The notes under the pieces are model-generated. The model was not told the origin of the DNA and searched no databases. It worked only from the letters and a program-made list of their open reading frames with translations. A program made the translations under genes and the position numbers. A stretch of DNA of 64,000 nucleotides from CAG-552 sp964516925 (GTDB taxonomy: Bacteria > Bacillota > Clostridia > Christensenellales > Pumilibacteraceae). The stretch covers positions 1 to 64,000 of the forward strand of contig CAZEXL010000002.1 in NCBI GenBank assembly GCA_964516925.1. Reading direction: 5' to 3'. How positions within the stretch are numbered: the stretch's first letter is position 1; every line of letters starts with the position of its first letter. Below are positions 44,478 through 53,926 of the stretch, piece after piece.

Positions 44478-47450
44478 CTAATTTTCCAACTTCTTGCGCT
44501 CTTTATAATCTCGTATGATTTCATGAGGCCATTTAAACTTGAATTTACGAACTGCAACATCAAGCAAGAACAGTACTATAGATAAAATCATGAACAACAT
44601 ACGCGGATCATACGTTTTGTGAATTCCGGTTTCGAAATTGCTGTAAACTCTTTGAGCTTCGTCGGCATCGATAACGGAACCACGACCGCTAGTCGTCAAA
44701 TTGGTTACGAAAGCATCAACTTGTTCGTCGTCCACGAATACGTCGTACTCCTTAGAATACGAGAACGCACGATAAACCGTTGTCGTACTTATAATGGTTT
44801 CAAGCTCGGTTTCGTCGTCATACGTATACTTAGTAACTACAAGCTTATGCACACCAGGCTGAGTAATGGTTACAGAAGCACGACTGTAACCGTCGGCTGC
44901 GCTGAATTCAACTTCTTGCGGCTCGGCGGAAGGATCGTTAAGCGGAGTAACGGATACTCTTAAACGCTGTCCTTCTTGCATCGACGTAGAAACGCTAAGC
45001 TTAGTCGTATAGTTTTCTTCGGTTAACGAAACATTAATATCCTTAGGCTTAATATCCGTCGAAGGCATAAGTCTTGTTACGATATTACGTAAAATCGTAG
45101 AACCTGAACCGCTGTTGATAAAGGCAGACGACAAATTATCGCCCTTTAAGGATGCAAGGAAAGTTCCGACCTTGCCTTTACCGTAATTCCATTGAGCATA
45201 CAAAGGAACATACGGAGCTTTAAGAATTACATCTGCGCCGTCTTTAATTCTCGTGCCATAATAACCTGTTAAAATCGGCAAACTATCCAAATCGGAAGTA
45301 GAAACGCCGCGGAAAATATTGCTGCTGTAGTCAACTACCGTCGGAGAATATTCTTCGCTGGGATTAAACTCCTGAATAACGTTTGCTTTAAGTTCGTTTC
45401 TTACGGTAGTACCGATCGTACTTAAGTTAGAAGCGTCAACCTGAATATAGCTACCGCCGCCCCATACTTCAAAGTACATTCTGTAATTTTCATTAGCCTC
45501 ACCGTTTTTAAGGTGCATAATCGAGAAGGTAATATTAGACTGTTCGTTAAACGCTTTCATGATTTCTGCCCAACCAAGATTACCACTGTCGGATTCGTCT
45601 TCGTTTACGGCAGGGTCCTGAGATTCACCGTCGGTAATGATAACGACGTGACGCTTGGATACGACGTCGTCGCCAAGCGCAGAAAGCGCTTCGCCGGCAC
45701 GCTGCAATGCGTTAGCGAATTGAGTTCCGCCGCCAGCGCTGAGCTGAAGTATTGCAGTTTCGATTAGGCTACGGTTTTGAATAGAAGTAACGTTGGTACT
45801 AACGGTATATGTGTTTTCAAAAGACATCATACCCATATAGTCACGATACGTAAGCGAATCCAAACAGGTCATAGCCGCGTCTTTGGCATAATCGAGTTTT
45901 GTTTTTCCGCCATTGCTAAGAGTTTCCGCCATAGAACCGGAACGGTCAACGATCATCATTACCGCAACGGGCGGAGTATAGTCAACGACTTCTACGGGCA
46001 ACATTCCGCTAAGAGTTTTTGCGTTTCTTAAGCCCATATCGCTACGATTAAACGAATGCGCAACCGGATTGCCGTCGTCGTCAGTAGCTTCTTCGTTACC
46101 GCCGAACATAAACAATCCACCGCCATAAAGGTTAACGTACTCTTCAAGCATCATATCAAACGTTAGCGTAGTAGTTTTATCACCCACAACGCGAACTTCT
46201 TTTGGCATACTTGCACCGATAAGATCTGCATTAGCTACGTTTGCCAATATAATTTGATCGTACATACGAAGCTCGTCTACAGTCTTAGGAACACTTGCGT
46301 AGTCACCGCCATATTGGCTGATGTTTACAACTTTGATGGTGTCTCCACCGTTATAATACGGCGAAAGAAGATCGTATATTGCATCGGCTTCGCCTTCGAA
46401 ACCTTCAAGAATAAGTATATCTTCATAAACGTTAAGATACAAATACGAATAGTAAACGTTGTTCTCGCTTATTGCATCCGTAACGCTAGCTTCATTAACG
46501 TCGGTATTGTCGTCAGAACCGATAACGTTAAAACGAATTCTGTGCATACCGGTTTTAGAGAAAGTACAACTTACTCGATATTCGTTAAGTCCCTCGTCAA
46601 GATCGATATCGAATTCGGCAGCTTCGTATTCGAAGTTATCGTCGGCTTCGTCTTCGTCGTAAACGGTTATTTTCGCATCGCCTAAAATAGAGCTGTTTAT
46701 AGATACGGTTACTTGCGCAGTATCACCCACACTGTAGTTTGCTTCGGGGATAGTTACGTTTGTGATTTCAAAATCAGGTTCTACAACTCTGTCAAAAACA
46801 GCGGCGTCTATCTTGATACCTTCGGCAGCAAGACGTTTTACCATCGTGACAGCATCGCCGTCGGTTTGCACTCCGTCGGAAATAAGCACAAGCTTACTAG
46901 TCGTTTTGCTCGTAATCAACGACGCTGCATATTCTAATGCCGACGATATATCGGACGCAGTATTGTCAATTTGAGTTTTTTCGCCTTGAGCCTCTAAATA
47001 ATCTTCCTCGTCTCGGAAAGCAAAATACTTTTCAAGCACGTCCTGAGTATCCAACGAAGGCTCGGCAACCGTAACAGAATTGTAACCGAACGCAACGATA
47101 CCTACCTTGAATATATCATTGCTTTCGTTAATGACATCTCGAACAAACGCGTCTTTTTGCGCGAATTTGTTTTGAACGGTTTGTTTATCCTCTACACTTG
47201 AGTACGACATGTCCACAACCAAAATAACTTCGTTTTCCTCGTTGGGAATATCGTACGTAAAAGTCATACCTGCAAGAAGCGAAACAGCCATAACCATTAT
47301 TGCAAGGTGCAACACAATAGACACGATTCTGTTACGCGTTCTTCTGTACCTCTTTGCTAGCTTAAAATAAGGCAAAAACGTAAGAACGATTGCAGGGATT
47401 AATAACAAAAGGAGCCACGGGACTTCAAATTTTATCATAAAATTACTCAT
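44478..47450 (-). CDS. Membrane protein with two VWA domains and a glutamine-amidotransferase-like domain
   Basis: A 990-residue envelope protein. Two N-terminal transmembrane helices (about 10-27 and 43-63) are followed by VWA domain 1 (about 74-225) with MIDAS residues D80-x-S82-x-S84, a beta-sandwich segment, a class-I amidotransferase-like domain (about 340-490, LYGGGLFMFGGNEEA) that seems to lack a catalytic cysteine, and VWA domain 2 (about 495-690) with D502-R-S504-G-S506. A C-terminal helix (about 955-972) and a basic tail follow. The layout is that of large VWA proteins encoded with MoxR and DUF58 genes. VWA domains bind metal and protein partners; a role in assembling or maintaining envelope proteins is inferred from the gene neighbourhood. 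Confidence 0.9.
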   Translation of the reverse strand: MSNFMIKFEVPWLLLLLIPAIVLTFLPYFKLAKRYRRTRNRIVSIVLHLAIMVMAVSLLAGMTFTYDIPNEENEVILVVDMSYSSVEDKQTVQNKFAQKDAFVRDVINESNDIFKVGIVAFGYNSVTVAEPSLDTQDVLEKYFAFRDEEDYLEAQGEKTQIDNTASDISSALEYAASLITSKTTSKLVLISDGVQTDGDAVTMVKRLAAEGIKIDAAVFDRVVEPDFEITNVTIPEANYSVGDTAQVTVSINSSILGDAKITVYDEDEADDNFEYEAAEFDIDLDEGLNEYRVSCTFSKTGMHRIRFNVIGSDDNTDVNEASVTDAISENNVYYSYLYLNVYEDILILEGFEGEADAIYDLLSPYYNGGDTIKVVNISQYGGDYASVPKTVDELRMYDQIILANVANADLIGASMPKEVRVVGDKTTTLTFDMMLEEYVNLYGGGLFMFGGNEEATDDDGNPVAHSFNRSDMGLRNAKTLSGMLPVEVVDYTPPVAVMMIVDRSGSMAETLSNGGKTKLDYAKDAAMTCLDSLTYRDYMGMMSFENTYTVSTNVTSIQNRSLIETAILQLSAGGGTQFANALQRAGEALSALGDDVVSKRHVVIITDGESQDPAVNEDESDSGNLGWAEIMKAFNEQSNITFSIMHLKNGEANENYRMYFEVWGGGSYIQVDASNLSTIGTTVRNELKANVIQEFNPSEEYSPTVVDYSSNIFRGVSTSDLDSLPILTGYYGTRIKDGADVILKAPYVPLYAQWNYGKGKVGTFLASLKGDNLSSAFINSGSGSTILRNIVTRLMPSTDIKPKDINVSLTEENYTTKLSVSTSMQEGQRLRVSVTPLNDPSAEPQEVEFSAADGYSRASVTITQPGVHKLVVTKYTYDDETELETIISTTTVYRAFSYSKEYDVFVDDEQVDAFVTNLTTSGRGSVIDADEAQRVYSNFETGIHKTYDPRMLFMILSIVLFLLDVAVRKFKFKWPHEIIRDYKERKKLEN

Positions 47451-47468
47451 ATCACTTGCCTCCTTTAA

Positions 47469-49670
47469 TTAAAACTGATCACGAGATTGCAACCACCATT
47501 CTACGAACAGCAATGCAACCAACGCAGCCGCAAACCAGATTAACAAATCTAAAGCTTGCTCGCCTTCGTCGTTAAACACGTACGGCTGAACCAACTCGTC
47601 TTCGGTACGAAGCACGTTGCTTTCGGCAGTAGGCGTTTTAACGTAAAATTCAGTTTTTACTTCCTCGCCGGAAAGTTTGTTCTGCGTCAACGTATACGTA
47701 CCGATCTGATCCAGAACTATAGTTGCCGGGAACGTATCGAGCGCTTCGCCGCCAAGATTAGCGTCGGGTTTCATACAATACATGATATTGGAGAACGAAT
47801 TAACGGTTACCGTTTCTCCGATATCATACAAAAATTCGGTCATAACGGACGGATAGAAATAATTGAATATATCCATTCCGAAAAGCATAAAGCGTTCGGG
47901 ATACATCTGTATATCGGATTGATTCAATGGGAAAGTCATAACCAACATCTTCGTATCGACGGTATTCTTCGCAGCCACAACGGTGCCCTTTAAATTAAAC
48001 GAATCTCCGTCGACAGAGCTACTGGAAAAAGTCGTTGTCATTAACTCAACCCACTCGTCGTCGTCAATAGACATAGACTTGCCTTCGGTGAAATAATATT
48101 CCGAACCGATTAAACTTTGCATAAGCGGATGCTTTTTAGCAGAAGACGCAACGTTTAATTTATAAGCATTATCCCAATCGCGCTCGTTAAGACTCGCCAT
48201 GTTGCTAAGTCCCGGTATCGACGAAACGTTGGTCGGCGACGACAAAATGATTACGCCGTCTTGCGGTAACTTATCGGGCTGAACTTGCTCGAAGATATAA
48301 ATATCGTATCCGTCGGTAGCGTACTTCTTCTCGTTTACAACGTCCTCGTTTACTTCGTCAACTTGAATATCCCACTTAGTTGCAAGAACTTTCGTCCAAG
48401 TAGAAGTAACGCTGCTCCAGAAAGTGTTCGGCTTTTTACTAGCATATTGGACTTTAATTATAGGTTTCGTTCCACCGTAGAAGAAGAAAGAATCGTCATA
48501 AGGAAGAACGTCAACGAAAGTAGACGAAGTATTTGCGTTAATTTCGACGTATACCGAATTATATCCGGTAATCATAGGTTGAATGTTAAGATCCAACTCC
48601 GCTATATCGTCGTCATCGAGCATAGCAAGTATTTCATCCCATTCTTCGTCGCTATATTCCGATAACGGAATAGCGTTTTTCTCGGCATAACCTGCTTTTA
48701 CGGATTCCTTATAAGTATTAAACTCTACGTGAACCACTTCGTCGTTGTTACAATCAACGGTGATCGTAAACGGATCCAAGTCGGTTCCCGCATAAGAGTT
48801 GGCAACACTCGGATTAGCACCCTTTATCGTAAAGGAAATTTCAACGCCGCTAACGTCTTGTCCGTAAACGGCAACGTCAACTGCAAACGAATAAACGAAT
48901 CGTTCGTTAACCGTTGCTGTTCCGTCAAGAATTGCCGCATTTCGTTCGCCGTCAAGCTTAACGTTTTTAACGGTTACGATACCGCTGTTTACGTAATCCG
49001 TACCGGTGTAAAGCACTACTTCACTGTTGGGATTAAGTGCTAAAACGTCTTCGGCAATAATCATTGCTCCTTCGAGATCGGCAGAACCGTACGTGCAATA
49101 TTCGTCGATACCCAAGCTTAAGTCGTTAATCATAAAATCGAACTTCTCGTTAATTACATCGAGATAGTCGTTACCAAGCCTAGAAATATTAACGGAAGAA
49201 CTAATGCCGTCCATATCGGTATAATCAACGGTAAGAACGAACGGATCGTCGTTAGCGATAATCACGGTAACACGTCCCTCTTCATCGGAAAGAACTTCGT
49301 TCACATATTCCCTTGCCTGCGAAACCGCACGTAAAAATCTGGTCTCGCCGTTATACGTCGCTTTCATGCCTACCGAAGCTTCAATTATTACGATCTTTTC
49401 GGTATATTGTTCGGCTTCTTGCGCCTTTAATACGGGCTTTGCCATAATAAGCGCACACGAAGTTAAAATAAGCACCTGACATATAATAAGGAGCAAATTC
49501 CTTAACTTATTGATAGGAATACGCTTTTTCTTGTACTTTAAACTCAATTCCCATACGTGCGTAGTGGAAACGAATTTTTGTTGGAAGTTAGGTTTAATTA
49601 TGTAGATAAGAATGAGACCTACAATACCTAATAAACCTAACAATCCTAAAACATTTGCTAATGCCATCAT
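47469..49670 (-). CDS. BatA-like membrane protein with degenerate VWA domain
   Basis: A 733-residue membrane protein. The N-terminus matches the BatA N-terminal region: a helix at about 5-25, a short cytoplasmic loop (WELSLKYKKKRIPINKLRN), then a second helix at about 58-78. A VWA-like domain begins near 92, but its MIDAS motif reads E97-A-S99-V-G101 instead of DxSxS, so metal binding may be lost. A long extracellular region and a C-terminal helix (about 705-725, LLIWFAAALVALLFVEWW) complete it. The start overlaps the DUF58 gene by 4 bp, which suggests coupled translation. Confidence 0.86.
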   Translation of the reverse strand: MMALANVLGLLGLLGIVGLILIYIIKPNFQQKFVSTTHVWELSLKYKKKRIPINKLRNLLLIICQVLILTSCALIMAKPVLKAQEAEQYTEKIVIIEASVGMKATYNGETRFLRAVSQAREYVNEVLSDEEGRVTVIIANDDPFVLTVDYTDMDGISSSVNISRLGNDYLDVINEKFDFMINDLSLGIDEYCTYGSADLEGAMIIAEDVLALNPNSEVVLYTGTDYVNSGIVTVKNVKLDGERNAAILDGTATVNERFVYSFAVDVAVYGQDVSGVEISFTIKGANPSVANSYAGTDLDPFTITVDCNNDEVVHVEFNTYKESVKAGYAEKNAIPLSEYSDEEWDEILAMLDDDDIAELDLNIQPMITGYNSVYVEINANTSSTFVDVLPYDDSFFFYGGTKPIIKVQYASKKPNTFWSSVTSTWTKVLATKWDIQVDEVNEDVVNEKKYATDGYDIYIFEQVQPDKLPQDGVIILSSPTNVSSIPGLSNMASLNERDWDNAYKLNVASSAKKHPLMQSLIGSEYYFTEGKSMSIDDDEWVELMTTTFSSSSVDGDSFNLKGTVVAAKNTVDTKMLVMTFPLNQSDIQMYPERFMLFGMDIFNYFYPSVMTEFLYDIGETVTVNSFSNIMYCMKPDANLGGEALDTFPATIVLDQIGTYTLTQNKLSGEEVKTEFYVKTPTAESNVLRTEDELVQPYVFNDEGEQALDLLIWFAAALVALLFVEWWLQSRDQF

Positions 49671-50566
49671 CCCATTATACCTACCTTAAGTAACTCGCCA
49701 AAAATCATCTTTTCTAGCGGCTTCTCGCAATCTACGGTTACAAAGTCCGCACCGCGGGAAACACAAAAAGATCTAATATCTTCCTCGAAATCAGCAAAAG
49801 CCTCGCGATAAGCTATTTGCAAGCTTTTATTTATACGAAGTTTTAAGTTTCGAGGATCAGCCAAATCTTCTGCTTCAGAGTCGATCATATGGAAACGTCC
49901 GTCGTAAACAGGATCGATTTCGTTTGGCGACAATACTTGCACAAGCAATACCTGACGACGCTTGTACGTTAAATAGTCAACCGCTTTTTTCCATTGACTT
50001 TTGGTAAAGAAGTCCGAAATTATAACGGTAAGACCGTCGTTCGTACCCGTATTCGTACTATTGGTTATCGCTTCGGCAATATCCGCATCGCCTACAAACT
50101 CTATATTGTTAAGTTCGCTGATAGCCCTGTAGAATGAGTTCTTTCCGACAATCGTGCCCATATTATTTTCGGCTCTGTTGCCTTTTATTAAGTTGAAAGA
50201 TACTTTATCCATGTTGTGTACGGCAAGGAACCCGAGTGCCGCCGCCATTGCAACGGCATACGCCCCTTTTTGAGGGTCGATTTTGCCCATGGAGGCAGAA
50301 CAATCCAAAAATATTTGAACATGCATCTGCCTTTCATCCGTAAACAACTTAAGAAAGTACTTTTCGAAACGACTGAAAAGGTTCCAGTCTATACGTCTGA
50401 TATCGTCTCCGAGCATATATTCGCGGTAATCGGCAAATTCAACCGTCTGTCCGTACGTTCGAACAAGATGCTTGCCGCCAAAGAATCCCGCTAAATTTGT
50501 TCGCAAATTCAATGCCAACGTCTCTAGTCGACTGAAAAATTCGTCGTTCAAGTAAGAGACCTTCAT
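49667..50566 (-). CDS. DUF58 domain protein with VWA fold
   Basis: A 299-residue DUF58 protein. The family signature RTYGQTVEFADYREYMLGDDIRRIDWNLFSR is at about 36-66. It is followed by a VWA segment with an intact MIDAS D88-C-S90-A-S92. It has no transmembrane helix, unlike many DUF58 proteins, and is presumably cytosolic. DUF58 proteins are encoded with MoxR AAA ATPases in nearly all bacteria that have them, and are thought to be adaptors between the ATPase and membrane VWA proteins. Confidence 0.93.
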   Translation of the reverse strand: MKVSYLNDEFFSRLETLALNLRTNLAGFFGGKHLVRTYGQTVEFADYREYMLGDDIRRIDWNLFSRFEKYFLKLFTDERQMHVQIFLDCSASMGKIDPQKGAYAVAMAAALGFLAVHNMDKVSFNLIKGNRAENNMGTIVGKNSFYRAISELNNIEFVGDADIAEAITNSTNTGTNDGLTVIISDFFTKSQWKKAVDYLTYKRRQVLLVQVLSPNEIDPVYDGRFHMIDSEAEDLADPRNLKLRINKSLQIAYREAFADFEEDIRSFCVSRGADFVTVDCEKPLEKMIFGELLKVGIMG

Positions 50567-50644
50567 TAATTATTTTCTCCTATAATATTATCTTGCACCG
50601 TTTACTTTGTTATATTACTTAAATAAGAGCTTTACCCGCTTAAA

Positions 50645-51625
50645 CTAAGCGCGAGCAAGTTCGTCGATAATCATCCTGATAACAGCATCCGCCGAAACAC
50701 GTTCTGCGATTGCTTCGAAGTTCATCTTAATACGGTGACGAAGAACGGGGTATGCAAGTGCGTTAATATCGTCTCTGGACACGTTGAAACGACCATCCAT
50801 AAGTGCTCTTACCTTTGCTGCGGAAATCATTGCCTGACCTGCACGCGGGCTGGAACCAAGACGAATATACTTCTTAGCAGCTTCGGTTGCATGCTCGCTG
50901 TCGGGATGAGTCGCAGAGCAAAGCTTCATTGCATATTCCATAACATCGTTTGCTACGGGAATTTCGTTTGCGGTCTTGCGCATATTCAAAAGATCTTCAC
51001 CGTTACAAGCAGCATCAGCTACTTCCGCCATGGTCTTTTGAGTCATATTTACGATGTCGATAAGCTCGTCAAGACTGGGCATCGGAACGATAAGCTTGAA
51101 CATGAAACGGTCCATCTGAGCTTCGGGAAGCGGATACGTACCGTCTTGTTCGATCGGGTTCTGCGTTGCAAGTACGAAGAACGGTTCTTCAAGCTTACGA
51201 GACACACCCATAACGGTAACGCTGTGCTCCTGCATGGCCTCAAGCAATGCGGACTGCGTTTTGGGAGTAGCACGGTTTATTTCGTCGGCAAGAATAATGT
51301 TGCTGAAAATAGGACCCGGCTGGAACTGGAATTTAGAGTTGCCTTCGTCGTCACGTACAATTATATTAGTACCCGTAACGTCCGCAGGCATAAGGTCGGG
51401 CGTAAACTGAATACGCGAGAAAGGAAGGTTGAATACTCTTCCAAGAGATCTTACGAGACGAGTTTTACCTACGCCGGGCACACCTTCGAGAAGAACGTTA
51501 CCACCTGCGATCATTGCAATGATAGTGCCTTCTACGACTTCGTTCTGACCGATGACGTCACGTCTTACCTGTTCGAAAATGTTTTTACATTGTTCACTGA
51601 ACTTCTGAATGTTTTGCTCTTCCAT
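50645..51625 (-). CDS. MoxR-family AAA ATPase
   Basis: A 326-residue AAA+ ATPase of the MoxR group. Walker A GVPGVGKT is at 48-55, Walker B ILADE at 111-115, followed by INRATPKTQSALLEAMQE (sensor and pre-sensor region), LATQNPIEQDGTYPLPEAQMDRF and a C-terminal lid with SPRAGQAMISAAK. MoxR proteins act as chaperone-like remodelers that mature or activate partners bound through VWA proteins. The ATG has its nearest purine-rich stretch about 14 bp upstream, so initiation may be weak. Confidence 0.95.
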   Translation of the reverse strand: MEEQNIQKFSEQCKNIFEQVRRDVIGQNEVVEGTIIAMIAGGNVLLEGVPGVGKTRLVRSLGRVFNLPFSRIQFTPDLMPADVTGTNIIVRDDEGNSKFQFQPGPIFSNIILADEINRATPKTQSALLEAMQEHSVTVMGVSRKLEEPFFVLATQNPIEQDGTYPLPEAQMDRFMFKLIVPMPSLDELIDIVNMTQKTMAEVADAACNGEDLLNMRKTANEIPVANDVMEYAMKLCSATHPDSEHATEAAKKYIRLGSSPRAGQAMISAAKVRALMDGRFNVSRDDINALAYPVLRHRIKMNFEAIAERVSADAVIRMIIDELARA

Positions 51626-51718
51626 AATAATTGTTTTAGCCTCTCTTTATTATTTTTGTTTTATTTTTTTATAGAAAACGCTTTTGCGTTTGGTTTACTG
51701 TTTTTTTGCAGCGACCTA

Positions 51719-52783
51719 TTAATTATTGCCGTTGCTCTTATTGGCTATGCCGCCCTTAAGAATGTCCATATAAGCCTTCATAGCTTCTATCTGTTCGGCG
51801 GTATAATTGCCGTTTACAACGGCTTCCAAATACTTTTCGTAGTATATGTCAAACTCGTCTTGATACGGAGTATCGCCGTCTTTAATTTGGTTATAGTCTT
51901 TAAACCTATCACTCTGTCCCTCGTTAGGATCGCCTTCGGGATTGTACTCGTCGTTAGTTTCATCCTGCGGAACATCGCTCGACTCGTCGGTAGACATATC
52001 GTCGCCCGGTTCATCCTCGGAAATCATCTCGAAATGAGCGGTATAAACAATAATGCCGTCTTCGTCGTCATCGATCACGTTCTTGTCGGATCTTTGAGCT
52101 GCAGTGGATTTATCTTCTTCCCAATATCTGAATGCCCAGCCTTCGTAAGCAACGGCTACGACTTCGGAAGTAGTGCCTCCGATATCGATAATCTGTTCGC
52201 TTTCGCCCTCGATATAACCGCCAAGAGGATCGTCTACTTCGTAAAGCACGATTACCTTGTCGGCATAAGGATCGACGGTGGATTGTCCGGGAACCGGGAG
52301 AACGTTGTTTTGAACCAAAGCGTTAACGGTAGTCATAGACACTCCCAAAACTCCCACTACGATGGCTGCGATTATCAAAGATTTAGCAACCGCAAATTTA
52401 ACCGACTTTACGTCCACTTTGCTTAGCTGAATTTTTGCGTCCTCACGCTGACGTTTTGCAATATACGAATCGTCGTCCTTAAGTTCTATCATGGTGATAA
52501 GACGATCCTTAAGTCCTAACGAGTCAACTCGCTTTGCAACGGTTTTGTCGTCCGGTCTAAATACCGCAAAGTAGAGTATGATTGCAACGATGTTGCCTAC
52601 TACCAAGCCTACGCCCAATGCAACCAAAAACCACCAATCAAAATATTCGGTTAAAAAAGACGTTACGAAAGCAATGATAAACGTTACCGCAAATCCGACG
52701 ATCACTTCACATAAAAGGGCTTTCAGCAAAGCTTCTTGAACCAATCGCGAACGATACTTTTCAAAAAGTTTCTTTATGTCCAT
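51719..52783 (-). CDS. Two-helix membrane protein, first gene of MoxR-VWA operon
   Basis: A 354-residue protein of unknown function. The short cytoplasmic N-terminus is followed by paired hydrophobic helices (about 25-45 and 50-75), a basic cytoplasmic segment (KTVAKRVDSLGLKDRLITMIEL, resembling the DUF4175-type proteins of similar operons), a third helix (about 132-155) and a long acidic extracellular part with DEPGDDMSTDESSDVPQDETND. The end, YTAEQIEAMKAYMDILKGG, is predicted helical. It is preceded by a good ribosome binding site and the promoter at 52920-52949. It probably forms part of the membrane complex with the VWA proteins (inference). Confidence 0.8.
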   Translation of the reverse strand: MDIKKLFEKYRSRLVQEALLKALLCEVIVGFAVTFIIAFVTSFLTEYFDWWFLVALGVGLVVGNIVAIILYFAVFRPDDKTVAKRVDSLGLKDRLITMIELKDDDSYIAKRQREDAKIQLSKVDVKSVKFAVAKSLIIAAIVVGVLGVSMTTVNALVQNNVLPVPGQSTVDPYADKVIVLYEVDDPLGGYIEGESEQIIDIGGTTSEVVAVAYEGWAFRYWEEDKSTAAQRSDKNVIDDDEDGIIVYTAHFEMISEDEPGDDMSTDESSDVPQDETNDEYNPEGDPNEGQSDRFKDYNQIKDGDTPYQDEFDIYYEKYLEAVVNGNYTAEQIEAMKAYMDILKGGIANKSNGNN

Positions 52784-52919
52784 TTTAATCTCCTTTCCCC
52801 GCGCGAAACGGAGTAATAAATTACTATAATATACGCTGACAGCGACATCGACTACACAAGCTTATCGTAAACTTTAACGCGAAAATCGACACAGTGCGCC
52901 TATACAAATAGTTACTAAG

Positions 52920-52949
52920 ATTGTAGCCTAAAAATCGTCATTTTGTCAA
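52920..52949 (-). promoter_or_regulatory. Promoter of the MoxR-VWA-lipoprotein operon
   Basis: Minus strand: perfect TTGACA (52944-52949), 18-bp spacer, TACAAT (52920-52925), giving a leader of about 130 nt before the ATG at 52783. No other clear promoter or terminator was found until 37394, apart from the hairpin at 44446-44469. Confidence 0.78.
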
Positions 52950-53295
52950 GTTATTTGCTAATAATTTTAGTTTAAAATTAATTTTTTATGTATCTTCTCC
53001 GTTTTGTCATTTATATTTCATTCATATCGTTTGCAAATTCGCTTTACGTTCATTAATTACAAAAATTGCATTTTATCCTCTTTCACATTTCTATCGTACT
53101 CGTTATTTGGCAATTTTTTCACAATTGCTGTTGTGAAAAATGATTATCATTACCGCATTATGTTATATGTGAAAAAACGGTGTTGAGTTTGCTTTGAAAA
53201 ACTTCGCTTAAATTTATAATCAAATTACAGCTTATGGAAAGAAATACTACACCTATTGTGTTGAAAAATTTTACTTACACAATCGATAGTATAAC
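52950..53295. other. AT-rich intergenic region with hairpin and small dyad
   Basis: No convincing gene in about 350 bp; the open frames are short and lack ribosome binding sites. It holds an inverted repeat TTTTTCACAA/TTGTGAAAAA (53115-53124 with 53131-53140), a third TGTGAAAAA copy at 53166-53174, and a small dyad AATGAT-T-ATCATT at 53139-53151 that loosely resembles a Fur-type box. No T-run marks a terminator. A small RNA is possible but unsupported. Confidence 0.4.
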
Positions 53296-53340
53296 AAAAA
53301 AGCGAACGCCTATTGTTACTTACAACAGTCGACGTTCGTA
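53296..53340 (-). terminator. Intrinsic terminator of the chromate transporter pair
   Basis: A long, imperfect hairpin closed by CGAACG/CGTTCG (53303-53308 with 53333-53338), followed by six Ts on the minus strand. Confidence 0.82.
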
Positions 53341-53353
53341 ATTTTAACTTATA

Positions 53354-53926
53354 TTATATGAAGGAATACACTATCATTCCCAATCCGGCTGAAAACAATA
53401 TCATTATTATAGGAGATAGCTCTTTTTTTGTAAACTTCTTGTACGCTATCGAAGCAACTGCAATAACAGCCATCATAATCAAAGCAACGTAGTTGAATCC
53501 CTCGACTACCGTATTATCATAAACAAGCAAAGCGCCCGCCGAAAGTATAAGACCTACAACGACCGGTTTGATGCCGCTAAGCGCCTTATCCACAATTTTA
53601 TTACTCATAAAGTTTTTCAAAAGCGCCGCTATAATTAAAATAACAATAAATGACGGCAAAACTACGCCTAACGTTGCGCAAACGGCGCCTAGTAAAGCAC
53701 TTCCGCCCAGAGAATCACCCACAGAGCTGCCGACAAAAGTCGCCATATTTATTGCTATAGGTCCCGGAGTTGCTTCGCTTATACCTATAAAATTATAAAG
53801 CATACTTGCTTCAGCCCAAGATTTTGTCAACACCTCTTGCTGAATAAGCGGAATCATAGCGTACCCGCCGCCAAACGTAAACAAACCTATCTTAAAAAAC
53901 GTCCAAAAAAGTTCAAGGAAAATCAT
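53354..53926 (-). CDS. Chromate transporter family protein, second of a pair
   Basis: A 190-residue ChrA half-protein (about six helices). The N-terminal FTFGGGYAMIPLIQQE is the family signature, with GISEATPGPIAINMATFVG next. In the family, two such halves, joined or separate, make up a transporter; a few export chromate, but most, including this pair, have unknown substrates. The start at 53926 overlaps the end of the upstream gene by 4 bp (ATGA) and has GGAGG in place. Confidence 0.92.
   Translation of the reverse strand: MIFLELFWTFFKIGLFTFGGGYAMIPLIQQEVLTKSWAEASMLYNFIGISEATPGPIAINMATFVGSSVGDSLGGSALLGAVCATLGVVLPSFIVILIIAALLKNFMSNKIVDKALSGIKPVVVGLILSAGALLVYDNTVVEGFNYVALIMMAVIAVASIAYKKFTKKELSPIIMILFSAGLGMIVYSFI

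Noticed and set aside
50735..52426. 563-codon plus-strand open frame opposite moxR and its upstream gene
   Set aside because: It spans two genes and their spacer on the other strand, with a composition typical of reverse-frame reading and no domain signature.
53139..53151. Fur or PerR box
   Set aside because: The dyad is only 6-1-6, has no matching promoter or iron gene beside it, and such AT-rich dyads are common by chance in this sequence.
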